Origin: Nitrospirota bacterium
GTDB taxonomy: Bacteria > Nitrospirota > UBA9217
DNA: 11,679 bases
NCBI GenBank assembly: GCA_027456925.1
Contig: DAIDTZ010000411.1
Location: 1 to 11,679 of the forward strand
Reading direction: 5' to 3'
Positions within the stretch are counted from its first letter, which is position 1, and each line of letters starts with the position of its first letter. Below, piece after piece: positions 5,037-11,679 of the stretch. The translations under genes were made by a program, and so were the position numbers. The notes beneath the pieces were generated by a model, which did not search any database, was not told the DNA's origin, and saw only the letters and a list, made by a program, of their open reading frames with translations.

Positions 5037-6386
5037 ATGGACACCGTCGTTCTCAGCAGGTTCCAGTTTGCTTTGACGAGCATGTTTCACTGGATTTTCG
5101 TGCCCCTCACCCTGGGGCTCTCCATTCTGACGGCCTACATGGAAACACAATATGTCAGGACCGGCAATGAACTGTACCTCAAAATGACGAAGTTTTGGGG
5201 CAAGCTTTTTCTCATTAATTTCGCGCTCGGCGTGGTGACGGGCATCACCATGGAATTCCAGTTCGGAATGAACTGGGCCGAGTACTCCAAATACGTGGGA
5301 GATATTTTCGGCGCTCCCCTTGCCATTGAAGCAACCATGGCCTTCTTCCTCGAATCGGTCTTCATCGGGCTCTGGATTTTCGGGTGGAATAAAATCTCAA
5401 AAAAGACGCACGCCGTTGCCATCTGGCTCGTGGCGCTGGCTACGAACCTCTCTGCCCTGTGGATCCTTCTGGCGAACGGCTGGATGCAGAAACCGGTAGG
5501 GTACGTGCTCCGGAACGGCCGGGCCGAGATGGTGGATTTCAGCGCATTGATCTTTAACCACTACGGGTTGTTCAAGTTCGGCCATACGCTGACCTCGGGA
5601 TACGTGGTGGCGGCATTTTTCGTCATGGGCATTTCCGCCTATCACCTGCGCAGGGAAAACCAGACCGAATTTTTCAAACGGTCCTTCATGATTGCGGCGA
5701 TATTCGGGCTCGCGGCCTCAATCCTGGTGGCGGTAATCGGAGATTTCAGCGCTGTCGAGGTGGCCAGGTACCAGCCCGCCAAGTTTGCGGCCATGGAGTC
5801 GATCTGGGAAACCCAGAAGGGCGCAGGCTTGAACATCTTCGTTATTACCGATTCCAAGCACGAGTGCAATTCGGTGGAGGGGCCCTGCATACCCAAGCTC
5901 GTAAGCTTGCTCGCTTTTCACAATCCTAATGCCGAGATAAAAGGGCTGAAGGCATTTCCGCGGGACGAGCGGCCGCCGGTATTGCCTACCCTCCTGGGTT
6001 TCCGGTTCATGCTCCTGTTTGGAGGCATTATGCTGGTTCTGGCGCTCATGGGGGTCATCTACTCGATGCGGGGCTCGCTCGAAAAGCATCCCCTCTTCCT
6101 TACGATCATGCTCTTCTCCATTCCCATGCCCTATATCGCGGGCCAGCTTGGTTGGATCGTGTCTGAAGTGGGCAGGCAGCCCTGGATCGTCTACGGCGTG
6201 CTCAAGACCTCCCAGGCCGTGTCGCTATCCATCAGCACCGGCCAGGTCTATGCGTCGATCCTGGGCTTTACCCTCCTCTACGGCGGTCTGGGGGTGATCG
6301 ATATTTACCTGCTCACGAAGTTCGCGAAAAAGGGGCCCGAGGACGACCTTTCGGCCCTTCTCAAGCCGGCAAGCAAGGAGGCCTAA
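5037..6386 (+). CDS. cydA: Cytochrome bd quinol oxidase subunit I
   Basis: Membrane subunit of the O2-reducing quinol oxidase, 449 residues, about nine helices. Heme ligands are visible: H18 (FHWIFVP, heme b595), H183 (KFGHTLTSG, heme b558) and M325 (GFRFMLLFGG, heme b558). E98 and E106 correspond to E. coli E99 and E107. The quinol-binding loop has YQPAKFAAMESIWET with K249 and E254, matching E. coli K252/E257. GRQPW is at 379-383. The length and the lack of the E. coli insertion put it in the short Q-loop class. The loop also carries a C277/C284 pair that could form a disulfide. The frame is open from 4941, but that region overlaps the Rrf2 gene. ATG 5037 has AAGGAG at 5020-5025 and starts the family's usual N terminus; GTG 5025 would overlap that site. 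Confidence 0.97.
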   Translation: MDTVVLSRFQFALTSMFHWIFVPLTLGLSILTAYMETQYVRTGNELYLKMTKFWGKLFLINFALGVVTGITMEFQFGMNWAEYSKYVGDIFGAPLAIEATMAFFLESVFIGLWIFGWNKISKKTHAVAIWLVALATNLSALWILLANGWMQKPVGYVLRNGRAEMVDFSALIFNHYGLFKFGHTLTSGYVVAAFFVMGISAYHLRRENQTEFFKRSFMIAAIFGLAASILVAVIGDFSAVEVARYQPAKFAAMESIWETQKGAGLNIFVITDSKHECNSVEGPCIPKLVSLLAFHNPNAEIKGLKAFPRDERPPVLPTLLGFRFMLLFGGIMLVLALMGVIYSMRGSLEKHPLFLTIMLFSIPMPYIAGQLGWIVSEVGRQPWIVYGVLKTSQAVSLSISTGQVYASILGFTLLYGGLGVIDIYLLTKFAKKGPEDDLSALLKPASKEA

Positions 6387-6387
6387 C

Positions 6388-7416
6388 ATGGAATTTCAAA
6401 TAATCTGGTTCGTTCTCTGGGCGGTTTTATGGGCGGTATATTTCATGCTCGACGGTTTCGTACTCGGAACCGGCATGCTGTACCACTACCTGACGCGGAA
6501 TGACCGGGAAAAGCAGGTCCTCATCAACGCCGTCGGTCCGGTCTGGAACGGGAACGAGGTCTGGCTCATCACGGCGGGCGGCGCGACTTTCGCCGCCTTC
6601 CCGAAGACCTATGCGCTCATGTTCAGTTATCTTTATTCTGCGCTGCTGCTTCTCCTTTTTTCGCTCATCATCCGCGGCGTTTCGCTCGAGTTCCGCGGAA
6701 AGATAAATAACGACAGCTGGAAAAAAGCCTGGGACGCCGGCATCCTGGTCGGCAGCGCGCTTCCCGCCCTCCTGCTCGGCGTGGCCTTCGGCAACATCTT
6801 CAGCGGCCTTCCCATGGACGGGACCGGCTATCACGGCTCTCTGCTCTCGCTGCTGAACCCCTATGGGCTATTGACCGGCATCCTGTTCGTGCTGCTTTTC
6901 CTCGTCCACGGAAGCCTCTACGTCTGCGTCAAAACAGAAGATGACCTTTGCACTAAATCCGCGGCAACAGCGGACAAGCTCTGGTCTGCCGAACTGCTCA
7001 TCGCCGTCACCTTCCTGATCGCAACCGCTTTTGCGACAAAGCTTTACGACAACTATATGAGCACCCCCCTGCTTTTGGCCGTACCGCTTATCGCCGTGGC
7101 GGCGCTGCTCGGGATCAAAATCTTCCTTGTGAAGGGCAAACCGTTGATGGCGTTCGCTTCGTCATGCATAACCATCGTGATGGTCGTCTTCACCGGCGTG
7201 GTCGGGCTCTTTCCGAACCTGATCCCTTCCAGCATCGATCCCGGACACAGTCTCACGATCTTCAACTCCTCTTCCAGCAGCTACACGCTCAAGATCATGA
7301 CGGTCGTGGCCCTGGTATTCGTTCCGATCGTGGTTGCCTACAAGATCTGGGTCTACCGCATATTCCGGTCCACGGTAACCGTTGAGGATGTGATGAAAAA
7401 CGAACGCGCTTATTGA
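6388..7416 (+). CDS. cydB: Cytochrome bd quinol oxidase subunit II
   Basis: A 342-residue hydrophobic partner of CydA with about eight helices. Family hallmarks are DGFVLGTGM (22-30), GPVWNGNEVWLITAGGATFAAFP read over 50-72, and the LLGVAFGN segment near 129-136. The start is one base after the cydA stop (TAA-C-ATG), with AGGAGG at 6376-6381 inside the end of cydA, so the two are translationally linked. Two acidic positions of E. coli CydB differ as far as memory of that sequence allows: Asp29 of DGFDMG is Val25 here, and Asp58 of HWDGNQVW is Asn54. Such changes are seen in other short-loop enzymes and need not impair function. No cydX-like small gene follows before the terminator. Confidence 0.96.
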   Translation: MEFQIIWFVLWAVLWAVYFMLDGFVLGTGMLYHYLTRNDREKQVLINAVGPVWNGNEVWLITAGGATFAAFPKTYALMFSYLYSALLLLLFSLIIRGVSLEFRGKINNDSWKKAWDAGILVGSALPALLLGVAFGNIFSGLPMDGTGYHGSLLSLLNPYGLLTGILFVLLFLVHGSLYVCVKTEDDLCTKSAATADKLWSAELLIAVTFLIATAFATKLYDNYMSTPLLLAVPLIAVAALLGIKIFLVKGKPLMAFASSCITIVMVVFTGVVGLFPNLIPSSIDPGHSLTIFNSSSSSYTLKIMTVVALVFVPIVVAYKIWVYRIFRSTVTVEDVMKNERAY

Positions 7417-7438
7417 TCCCTCTCGCCCCGCCAAAATA

Positions 7439-7469
7439 AAAAGCCCTCGTGAACACGACGAGGGCTTTT
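7439..7469. terminator. Bidirectional rho-independent terminator between cydB and the HPP gene
   Basis: AAAAGCCCTCGT (7439-7450) pairs perfectly with ACGAGGGCTTTT (7458-7469) over a 7-base loop. On the plus strand it ends in TTTT after cydB. On the minus strand the tail is longer (TTTTTATTTT), after the HPP gene. It separates the two convergent transcription units. Confidence 0.9.
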
Positions 7470-7495
7470 GCGTTGCTTACGGATGACAGCCGATC

Positions 7496-8068
7496 TTACA
7501 GCCAGTACTCGGGATACTTCCTGTGCTCCGCGAGATTGTTGACGATCAGGGCAACGATAAGCAGAATGACCGCTCCCGCTCCGGCGGGGATGAATGCGTA
7601 GAGATAGCCGAGGCTGTGGACCTTGGGGCCGCCGATCACGGCGATAAGAGCCGTAGCGCCGCCGGGGGGATGCAATGTTTTTGTCGCCAGCATGGCCACA
7701 ATGGCAAGTGAAACGGCCAGGGCAGCTGCAAGCCAGATCGTATTGCCAAAGATCTGGTAACAGGCTACGCCGGCAAGGCCCGACAGCACATGCCCGCCCA
7801 CAAGGTTCCTGGGCTGGGCAAGCGGACTCTTGATCGCTGCGTAAACGAGGACGGCTGACGCGCCAAAGGAGCCGATCAAAAGAGACAGGTCGCGCGGCTC
7901 GAAATAGCGCGCCGAAAGATAGGAGCATAGACCAATGCCTAGTACTAGGGCCGCGCCGATCCAGGACCAGACCAGGTCATGAATCGGCCCTGCCGGCGGG
8001 CTTTTTGCGCCGCCTTTCATCTTTAACATATATTCCGAGATCGTCATAGTATTCTCTTGAGCCGTCAC
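7496..8068 (-). CDS. HPP-family integral membrane protein
   Basis: A 190-residue membrane protein with about four hydrophobic segments (roughly 35-54, 62-78, 92-128 and 155-178). The family name motif is at 129-140 as TKTLHPPGGATA, with SFGASAVLVYA (67-77) and SPLAQPRNLVGGH (81-93) also characteristic. HPP proteins include cyanobacterial and plastid nitrite transporters; the substrate here is not known. The GTG start at 8068 overlaps the stop of the CBS gene in GTGA, with AAGG about 6 nt upstream, pointing to translational coupling. An in-frame ATG at 8047 behind AAGAG is a real alternative start. In some relatives an HPP region and CBS domains occur in one protein, which supports a joint function with the upstream gene. 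Confidence 0.9.
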   Translation of the reverse strand: MTAQENTMTISEYMLKMKGGAKSPPAGPIHDLVWSWIGAALVLGIGLCSYLSARYFEPRDLSLLIGSFGASAVLVYAAIKSPLAQPRNLVGGHVLSGLAGVACYQIFGNTIWLAAALAVSLAIVAMLATKTLHPPGGATALIAVIGGPKVHSLGYLYAFIPAGAGAVILLIVALIVNNLAEHRKYPEYWL

Positions 8069-8664
8069 TCAACCTTGCGGCCTTTTCCTATCGCTCGCAC
8101 GATATCGGCACGGGCGATAACGCCGACAAGTTTCCCCTCGCCATCCACGACCGGCAGCCGTTTTATCCTGCGCTCGTCGAGAATATTCGCCACTTCTCCG
8201 ATATCATCATCCGCCTTTGCCGTGATCGGCGGAAAACTCATGACATCCCCAACCTTGTTTCCGGTCTTCCTGGCAGGCACAGGCTCGGCCAGGATGTTTC
8301 GCAGGACGTCCTTGAAGGTATGCTCCTTCTTCATGCCGGCCAGGGCCAGGACATCGGCCTCGCTTATGACCCCGATCACACGATTGCCGTCATCAACAAC
8401 GGGCATCCCGCTGATCCTGTGCTCGGAAAGAAGCCGCGCCGCCTCGTGCAAATCTTCCTGGCGATGAATCGTGACGACGTTTTTCGTCATAACTTCCCGC
8501 ACGGGCATCTGAAAGGTTACACGTTCCTGGGCATGACGAAGGGCCATTTCGTAAATCTTTTTCAGGTCCTCTTCGGTGACGTCCACGTAGGCCTGCATCT
8601 CCTTGAGAGCGGCACGCAGGTCGTCATCCGATAGATTGCAGGTGTTCAAAAGCGGGTTTTCCAT
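8065..8664 (-). CDS. Tandem CBS-domain regulatory protein
   Basis: A soluble 199-residue protein. The N-terminal helical part (about 11-50) contains VTEEDLKKIYEMALRHAQE. It is followed by two CBS domains: CBS1 about 54-110 (VREVMTKNVVTI, SGMPVVDD, GVISEADVL) and CBS2 about 137-193 (VGDVMSFPPITA, RLPVVDGEG, GVIARADIVRA). A CBS pair normally binds an adenosyl nucleotide and regulates a partner, so here it probably gates the HPP membrane protein encoded next, with which it overlaps by 4 bases. The start codon ATG 8664 has three consecutive GAGGA-type motifs upstream (8666-8686). Transcription likely begins near 8695 from the Crp/Fnr-type promoter. Confidence 0.92.
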   Translation of the reverse strand: MENPLLNTCNLSDDDLRAALKEMQAYVDVTEEDLKKIYEMALRHAQERVTFQMPVREVMTKNVVTIHRQEDLHEAARLLSEHRISGMPVVDDGNRVIGVISEADVLALAGMKKEHTFKDVLRNILAEPVPARKTGNKVGDVMSFPPITAKADDDIGEVANILDERRIKRLPVVDGEGKLVGVIARADIVRAIGKGRKVE

Positions 8665-8665
8665 A

Positions 8666-8686
8666 AATCCTCAGTCCTCAGTCCTC
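8666..8686 (-). repeat. Triplicated 7-bp Shine-Dalgarno unit before the CBS gene
   Basis: On the minus strand the leader reads GAGGACT, GAGGACT, GAGGATT and then T-ATG. Each unit includes a GAGGA ribosome-binding core; only the last is at normal spacing from the start codon. This looks like slippage duplication. Confidence 0.7.
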
Positions 8687-8701
8687 GCACAATGTAAAAA
8701 G

Positions 8702-8710
8702 AGCATACCA
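8702..8710 (-). promoter_or_regulatory. Extended -10 of the CBS-HPP promoter
   Basis: Minus-strand TGG-TATGCT: TGn extension plus four of six -10 bases. The start is predicted near 8695, giving a 31-nt leader. Its form and distance from the upstream palindrome mirror the cupin promoter at 1896-1904. Confidence 0.5.
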
Positions 8711-8729
8711 GAAAACAGAAACCGGAGAA

Positions 8730-8745
8730 TATGACCTGGATCATA
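8730..8745 (-). promoter_or_regulatory. Crp/Fnr-type operator upstream of CBS-HPP
   Basis: TATGACCTGGATCATA, that is TATGA-N6-TCATA; 12 of 16 bases are identical to the site at 1862-1877. Its centre (8737.5) is about 42 bp upstream of the start predicted from the -10 at 8702-8707, the class II activator position. In Fnr terms the minus strand reads ATGAT-CCAG-GTCAT. Confidence 0.6.
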
Positions 8746-8760
8746 CGGCGGAAGAATAGT

Positions 8761-9657
8761 TCAAGTAATCCGCTCCTCCGCCTTGGTAACGATCCAGTAA
8801 ACAAAGCCGATGACTAAAATGGCGGCGATGAGGTAGTAGATCGACTCCGGCTTTTCATGCTTGAGCGTGGCGATCATGGTTTCGCGGATCATTGTAACGA
8901 GGGCAACGCCCACGAACACGCTGGTATGGAACTTTCCTCCCTTAAGGTGGGCGATCTCGGTGTTCATGAGCTCGATCATGAGCCAGAGCAGCAGCATGGA
9001 TCCGAGCGCCGAAATAATGCTCCCAACCACGTCCCCGGAAAGGAGATTCAGGACGTCCTGCACGAAGAGCCAGACGACGCCGATCGTAAGACCGATGAGG
9101 GCGACCACTAATATAAGATTGGTCGTTTGGGAGAACCATTCGGCAAAAGTTATCAGCGCGCTCCTGACCTTGTAAACAGGCGAATAGGCCCGCATCTCTT
9201 CTTCGATATACGAACTCGTAATCACGTCGAGGCTGATATCGAGGATCTTGCCCGCTGATATGATCTTGTTGGTCGCCTCCTCCTTGTCCTCATCCGGCTT
9301 CTGCAAGATGCCGATGCAGGCGTTCTTCACGAGATTGACCGCGCGGTTCATATAGTGGGTATCCACTTTGTGCTTTACGTGGGCGGCGCCGATCCTGATG
9401 AGCTTTTCGTAGTAGCGGTTATCGTAAACGCCGGAGAACAGTTCGAGAAACCACTCCCGCTGCGACCCGAAGACGTGTTTTTTTCTGGACTCCTCGGTAA
9501 AGAACTGCGCAGCCCCCTTGGTCCCCATGATCCAGAGGCTGAGCGTGCTCATGACCTCATCGGCATGTTCTTCCATGAGCGGCTGCAACTTCGCGAGCCG
9601 CTGTTCGTCCTCAGGCATAAAGCGGTAATCGTGCTTGATGTCTCGAAATGATCTCAT
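8761..9657 (-). CDS. Protoglobin-type heme sensor fused to a PsiE membrane domain
   Basis: A 298-residue two-domain protein. Residues 1 to about 160 resemble the sensor globin of globin-coupled sensors: REWFLELFSGVYDNRYY (67-83) followed by RIGAAHVKHKVDTHYM (88-103), where H93 is the expected proximal heme ligand. Residues about 165-295 match the PsiE family (phosphate-starvation-inducible E), with hydrophobic segments near 180-200, 212-231, 247-264 and 274-291 and the conserved stretch IELMNTEIAHLKGGKF. There is no kinase or cyclase output, so the signal must pass to the membrane domain or a partner. The likely ligand is O2, NO or CO bound to heme; the output is unknown. ATG 9657 follows AAGGA at 5-nt spacing. 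The gene lies downstream of a multiheme cytochrome on the same strand. Confidence 0.85.
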   Translation of the reverse strand: MRSFRDIKHDYRFMPEDEQRLAKLQPLMEEHADEVMSTLSLWIMGTKGAAQFFTEESRKKHVFGSQREWFLELFSGVYDNRYYEKLIRIGAAHVKHKVDTHYMNRAVNLVKNACIGILQKPDEDKEEATNKIISAGKILDISLDVITSSYIEEEMRAYSPVYKVRSALITFAEWFSQTTNLILVVALIGLTIGVVWLFVQDVLNLLSGDVVGSIISALGSMLLLWLMIELMNTEIAHLKGGKFHTSVFVGVALVTMIRETMIATLKHEKPESIYYLIAAILVIGFVYWIVTKAEERIT

Positions 9658-9881
9658 AAATCCTTACCACCTGCCTTTCCAAGGAGCTTGGAAATAACGG
9701 GGGACGGGAGGGAATAACCTTCGCCCGTCCATCCCCCGTTGAACAAATATTTTTTATGACCTTGCTTTACAACATCGTTGTATTTCTCGCACGGGTGATC
9801 GGCATCAATAGGAACAAACGCTTTCGTAGCCGCTTTTAGCAAGACATCCGCGGCAAAACAGAACCATGCCCCTCTTTTCAA
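9654..9881 (-). CDS. Doubtful 75-codon frame between the cytochrome and globin genes
   Basis: An open frame with a TTG start and no ATG or GTG start. It is in the same frame as the multiheme cytochrome, separated only by that gene's TAA and four codons, and its stop overlaps the globin gene start in ATGA. The predicted product has an FVPIDADHP segment and FNGGWTGEGY, no heme motif and no family I recognise. Its second half overlays two strong hairpins, which argues that the stretch is structural RNA or a repeat rather than coding sequence. Alternatively it is a decayed C-terminal extension of the cytochrome, or a small coupled gene. Ribosome binding support is poor: GGGAG is about 16 nt upstream. 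Confidence 0.25.
   Translation of the reverse strand: MKRGAWFCFAADVLLKAATKAFVPIDADHPCEKYNDVVKQGHKKYLFNGGWTGEGYSLPSPVISKLLGKAGGKDL
9676..9694. repeat. Perfect short hairpin upstream of the globin-PsiE gene
   Basis: TTTCCAAG (9676-9683) and CTTGGAAA (9687-9694) form an 8-bp perfect stem with a 3-base loop, 19 nt before the start codon on the minus strand. Confidence 0.6.
9696..9740. repeat. GC-rich REP-like hairpin between the cytochrome and globin genes
   Basis: AACGGGGG (9696-9703) pairs with CCCCCGTT (9733-9740). ACGGG (9704-9708) pairs with CCCGT (9724-9728), with a 4-base bulge on one side. Read on the minus strand it contains GGGGGATGG, also present in the hairpin at 4096-4140, suggesting related dispersed palindromes. 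It sits directly beside the hairpin at 9676-9694. Confidence 0.55.
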
Positions 9882-9893
9882 AGGAGGTTTGTT

Positions 9894-11679
9894 TTACTCC
9901 CATCCCTCAATCACGGTCTTTTGAGACTTCTTGTAAGGAAACTTTTCCATGAGCTTATTGAGCGGCAGCTTCGGATCTCCCTCCCGCATGGAATGCAGCA
10001 GGACCACCGACGCCCAGTAATCGTTGTAGTATTCCGTGTTCTGGAGCTGAACAGGAACGCCTTTTTCGTTCACCCGGTGGCAGGCGGAACACGTTACCGG
10101 GCCCGCATATTTATTGTCCGGGCTGAACTGGAGCGCCTGCTCGTGGGACGTGAGGTCCACGGTCTTTTTCGGGCCTTCGTAGCGGACCGGGTAGAGGCCG
10201 TGAATGGACTCATGGCAGGACTGACAGGCGATGTCGCCGTGCGCCTTTGAATACCGGTAGAGCGAATATTTATTCGGCTGGTCGATGGGGAAATAGGCCC
10301 CGCCCCCGCTCTCCACGAAGGGCGCCAGGTGGCAGTCGGCGCAGTGGGGCTCTGATGCGGCAAGCCACCAATCTTTTCCGCCGGAAGCGCCGTCATAAGG
10401 CACGGCAGCGCCCTCGCTTGCGTTCCAGGGCAGGAGCTTGAGATTTCCGGCGCTGTCCTTCGTCGCCTTGACCATCGTTGCGCCGGTGTGGGTGCCCCAG
10501 AAACTGCCGAGCGGATCACCTTCTGCGCCCACGATCGGATCGGCGAAATAATTCTTGAACTTCACGGCATCGCCGTTGGCAACGGCTTTAACGACCTCTG
10601 CGATCGGCTTGTCCCTGAGCGTTGTTCCCTCCTGGGACGAGGCAGCGGAAAGATCGTCATTCCGGTAGAGCGCCTGGGCCAGGCTGTTGTGGCAATCGGA
10701 GCAATACAGACCCCTGAGCTGCTTGACCGTCCTGCCGTTTTCGTCCTTCATGCTTACTTCTTTGAAATACCATTTTCCGATCTGGTTCAGGAAGAAGGGC
10801 GGTTTCACGTCGGGGTTCGTATGGGCGTCTCTGCGGAGATAGCAGCCTCCCCCCGCGGTGCGCACATCGGCTTTGGAAAACCGCGCGTTCCCTTCATTGT
10901 CTACGATATCGTAAGGGTTGCTATCCGGCTCGTTCATCTTCCCTTCCTGCCAGTGCGTCGGATGGCAGGCCTGGCAGTTCTGGGTCCTGCCGGCCCGGTC
11001 CGGCATGGGGATCAACGCCGCGTGGGCCGCATGGATCGCTTCGGTCAGTGGTTTCGCCTTGACAACGGCGTACCCGGTCGCGCCGGGCCGCGGTTCCTGC
11101 AGGTTGCCGGAAACATTGTCTCCGTGGCAGTCTGCGCAATTGACCGGACCGTTCGCGCCGAGGCGGTTCGACGACGCGTCGGAATTATAGTCCTTCAGGA
11201 ACGCGGTGCCCGCGCGCTTGTCGTGCAGTTCGAGGATGTTGATGGACGCGGACGACAGCCGGGCCATGAATTCCGTCACGTCGGGGTAGTTCTTTTTCCA
11301 GTAAGTATATTCCTTGTCGAAAGCCGACAGCCCTTCTTCCCGCGACAGCTTTGCCGCCCGGCCCTGGCCGGAATGGCAGACGTAGCAGTTCGGCATGTCC
11401 ACGGGGTTGGTTCCGAAGAATTCGACGCGCTTGCCCTCCGCCAGGACCGGCTTTCCGGCCTTGTCCCGGAGCTCGACCTGGGAGTACTGGTAGGGCTGGA
11501 ATTCCTCCGGCGACACGGTCCGCAGCGTGCCTTTCCGCTGGCTGTCGGTGAAGGCAGTGAGCGGCAGGCCGAGAGCGTCCCAGAGATAGGACGACGTAAG
11601 CGTCAGCGGAACGTTCTTCACCTCCGGGATGAGCGTGTCCGTGAAGACCTTGTTGCCGCCCGTGCTCCCGGCATAGGCG
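9894..11679 (-). CDS. Multiheme c-type cytochrome, 5' end cut by the window
   Basis: A periplasmic or extracellular electron carrier or reductase, judged by seven CxxCH heme-attachment motifs in the visible part: CYVCH, CADCH, CQACH, CSDCH, CADCH, CQSCH and CSACH. Counting from the GTG at 11621 they begin at residues 79, 162, 216, 307, 427, 466 and 511. That GTG is probably not the true start: the frame stays open to the window edge and reads VFTDTLIPEV just before it, so the signal peptide and perhaps more hemes lie outside. Many additional histidines (such as 133, 197, 200, 223, 461, 474) could serve as distal ligands, suggesting mostly bis-His hemes. A lone C260 followed by H267 hints at a lost heme site. 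There is no C-terminal membrane anchor. I do not recognise the exact family; the substrate is unknown. Confidence 0.88.
   Translation of the reverse strand, partial: AYAGSTGGNKVFTDTLIPEVKNVPLTLTSSYLWDALGLPLTAFTDSQRKGTLRTVSPEEFQPYQYSQVELRDKAGKPVLAEGKRVEFFGTNPVDMPNCYVCHSGQGRAAKLSREEGLSAFDKEYTYWKKNYPDVTEFMARLSSASINILELHDKRAGTAFLKDYNSDASSNRLGANGPVNCADCHGDNVSGNLQEPRPGATGYAVVKAKPLTEAIHAAHAALIPMPDRAGRTQNCQACHPTHWQEGKMNEPDSNPYDIVDNEGNARFSKADVRTAGGGCYLRRDAHTNPDVKPPFFLNQIGKWYFKEVSMKDENGRTVKQLRGLYCSDCHNSLAQALYRNDDLSAASSQEGTTLRDKPIAEVVKAVANGDAVKFKNYFADPIVGAEGDPLGSFWGTHTGATMVKATKDSAGNLKLLPWNASEGAAVPYDGASGGKDWWLAASEPHCADCHLAPFVESGGGAYFPIDQPNKYSLYRYSKAHGDIACQSCHESIHGLYPVRYEGPKKTVDLTSHEQALQFSPDNKYAGPVTCSACHRVNEKGVPVQLQNTEYYNDYWASVVLLHSMREGDPKLPLNKLMEKFPYKKSQKTVIEGWE

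Noticed and set aside
7417..7495. Small cydX-like gene after cydB
   Set aside because: Only the terminator hairpin is present; no short hydrophobic frame with a start signal.

Overview
The window is about 11.7 kb of moderately GC-rich bacterial DNA with dense, protein-coding gene content. No rRNA, tRNA, CRISPR array or complete insertion sequence was seen. The gene set is a short Q-loop cytochrome bd oxidase, a multiheme c-type cytochrome, a heme-globin sensor fused to a PsiE membrane domain, an Rrf2 regulator with three cysteines, and hybrid two-component proteins. This suggests a free-living anaerobe or microaerophile that meets O2 or NO. The style of the histidine kinase and the SfsA-DUF123 fusion recall Nitrospirota or Desulfobacterota (Geobacter-like) bacteria, but that placement is a low-confidence inference.

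Layout. Positions 1-241 hold an upstream leader with an extended -10 box at the extreme left edge. Positions 242-1750 encode a REC-PAS-histidine kinase (+), followed by a possible short fossil of a receiver domain. Positions 1983-2297 encode a small cupin protein (+), preceded by a clear Crp/Fnr-type class II promoter. Positions 2405-2797 encode a single-domain response regulator (+). Positions 2840-3988 encode SfsA fused to a GIY-YIG/DUF123 domain (-), convergent with the regulator. Positions 3989-4564 form a 576-bp intergenic region with a 147-bp MITE-like element bounded by 24-bp inverted repeats, a nested REP-like hairpin, and two palindromes ahead of the next gene. Positions 4565-7416 are an Rrf2 regulator-cydA-cydB cluster (+), closed by a bidirectional terminator at 7439-7469. 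Everything right of that is on the minus strand. Reading in the direction of transcription it is: a multiheme cytochrome (truncated by the window edge), a doubtful 75-codon frame with strong hairpins, a protoglobin-PsiE fusion, then a CBS-domain protein and an HPP-family membrane protein.

How the parts may work together. The strongest non-gene signal is a matched pair of promoters. Both have the palindrome TATGA-N6-TCATA followed by an extended -10 (TGG-TATnnT), with the palindrome centre near -41.5 of the predicted start. One precedes the cupin gene and the other precedes CBS-HPP. HPP proteins include nitrite transporters, the globin could bind O2 or NO, and cytochrome bd resists NO. A working hypothesis is therefore a gas- or nitrosative-stress-responsive respiratory neighbourhood under a Crp/Fnr-family regulator encoded elsewhere, with the Rrf2 protein acting locally on cydAB. 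The functional link is inference. The motif pair and the gene order are directly visible.
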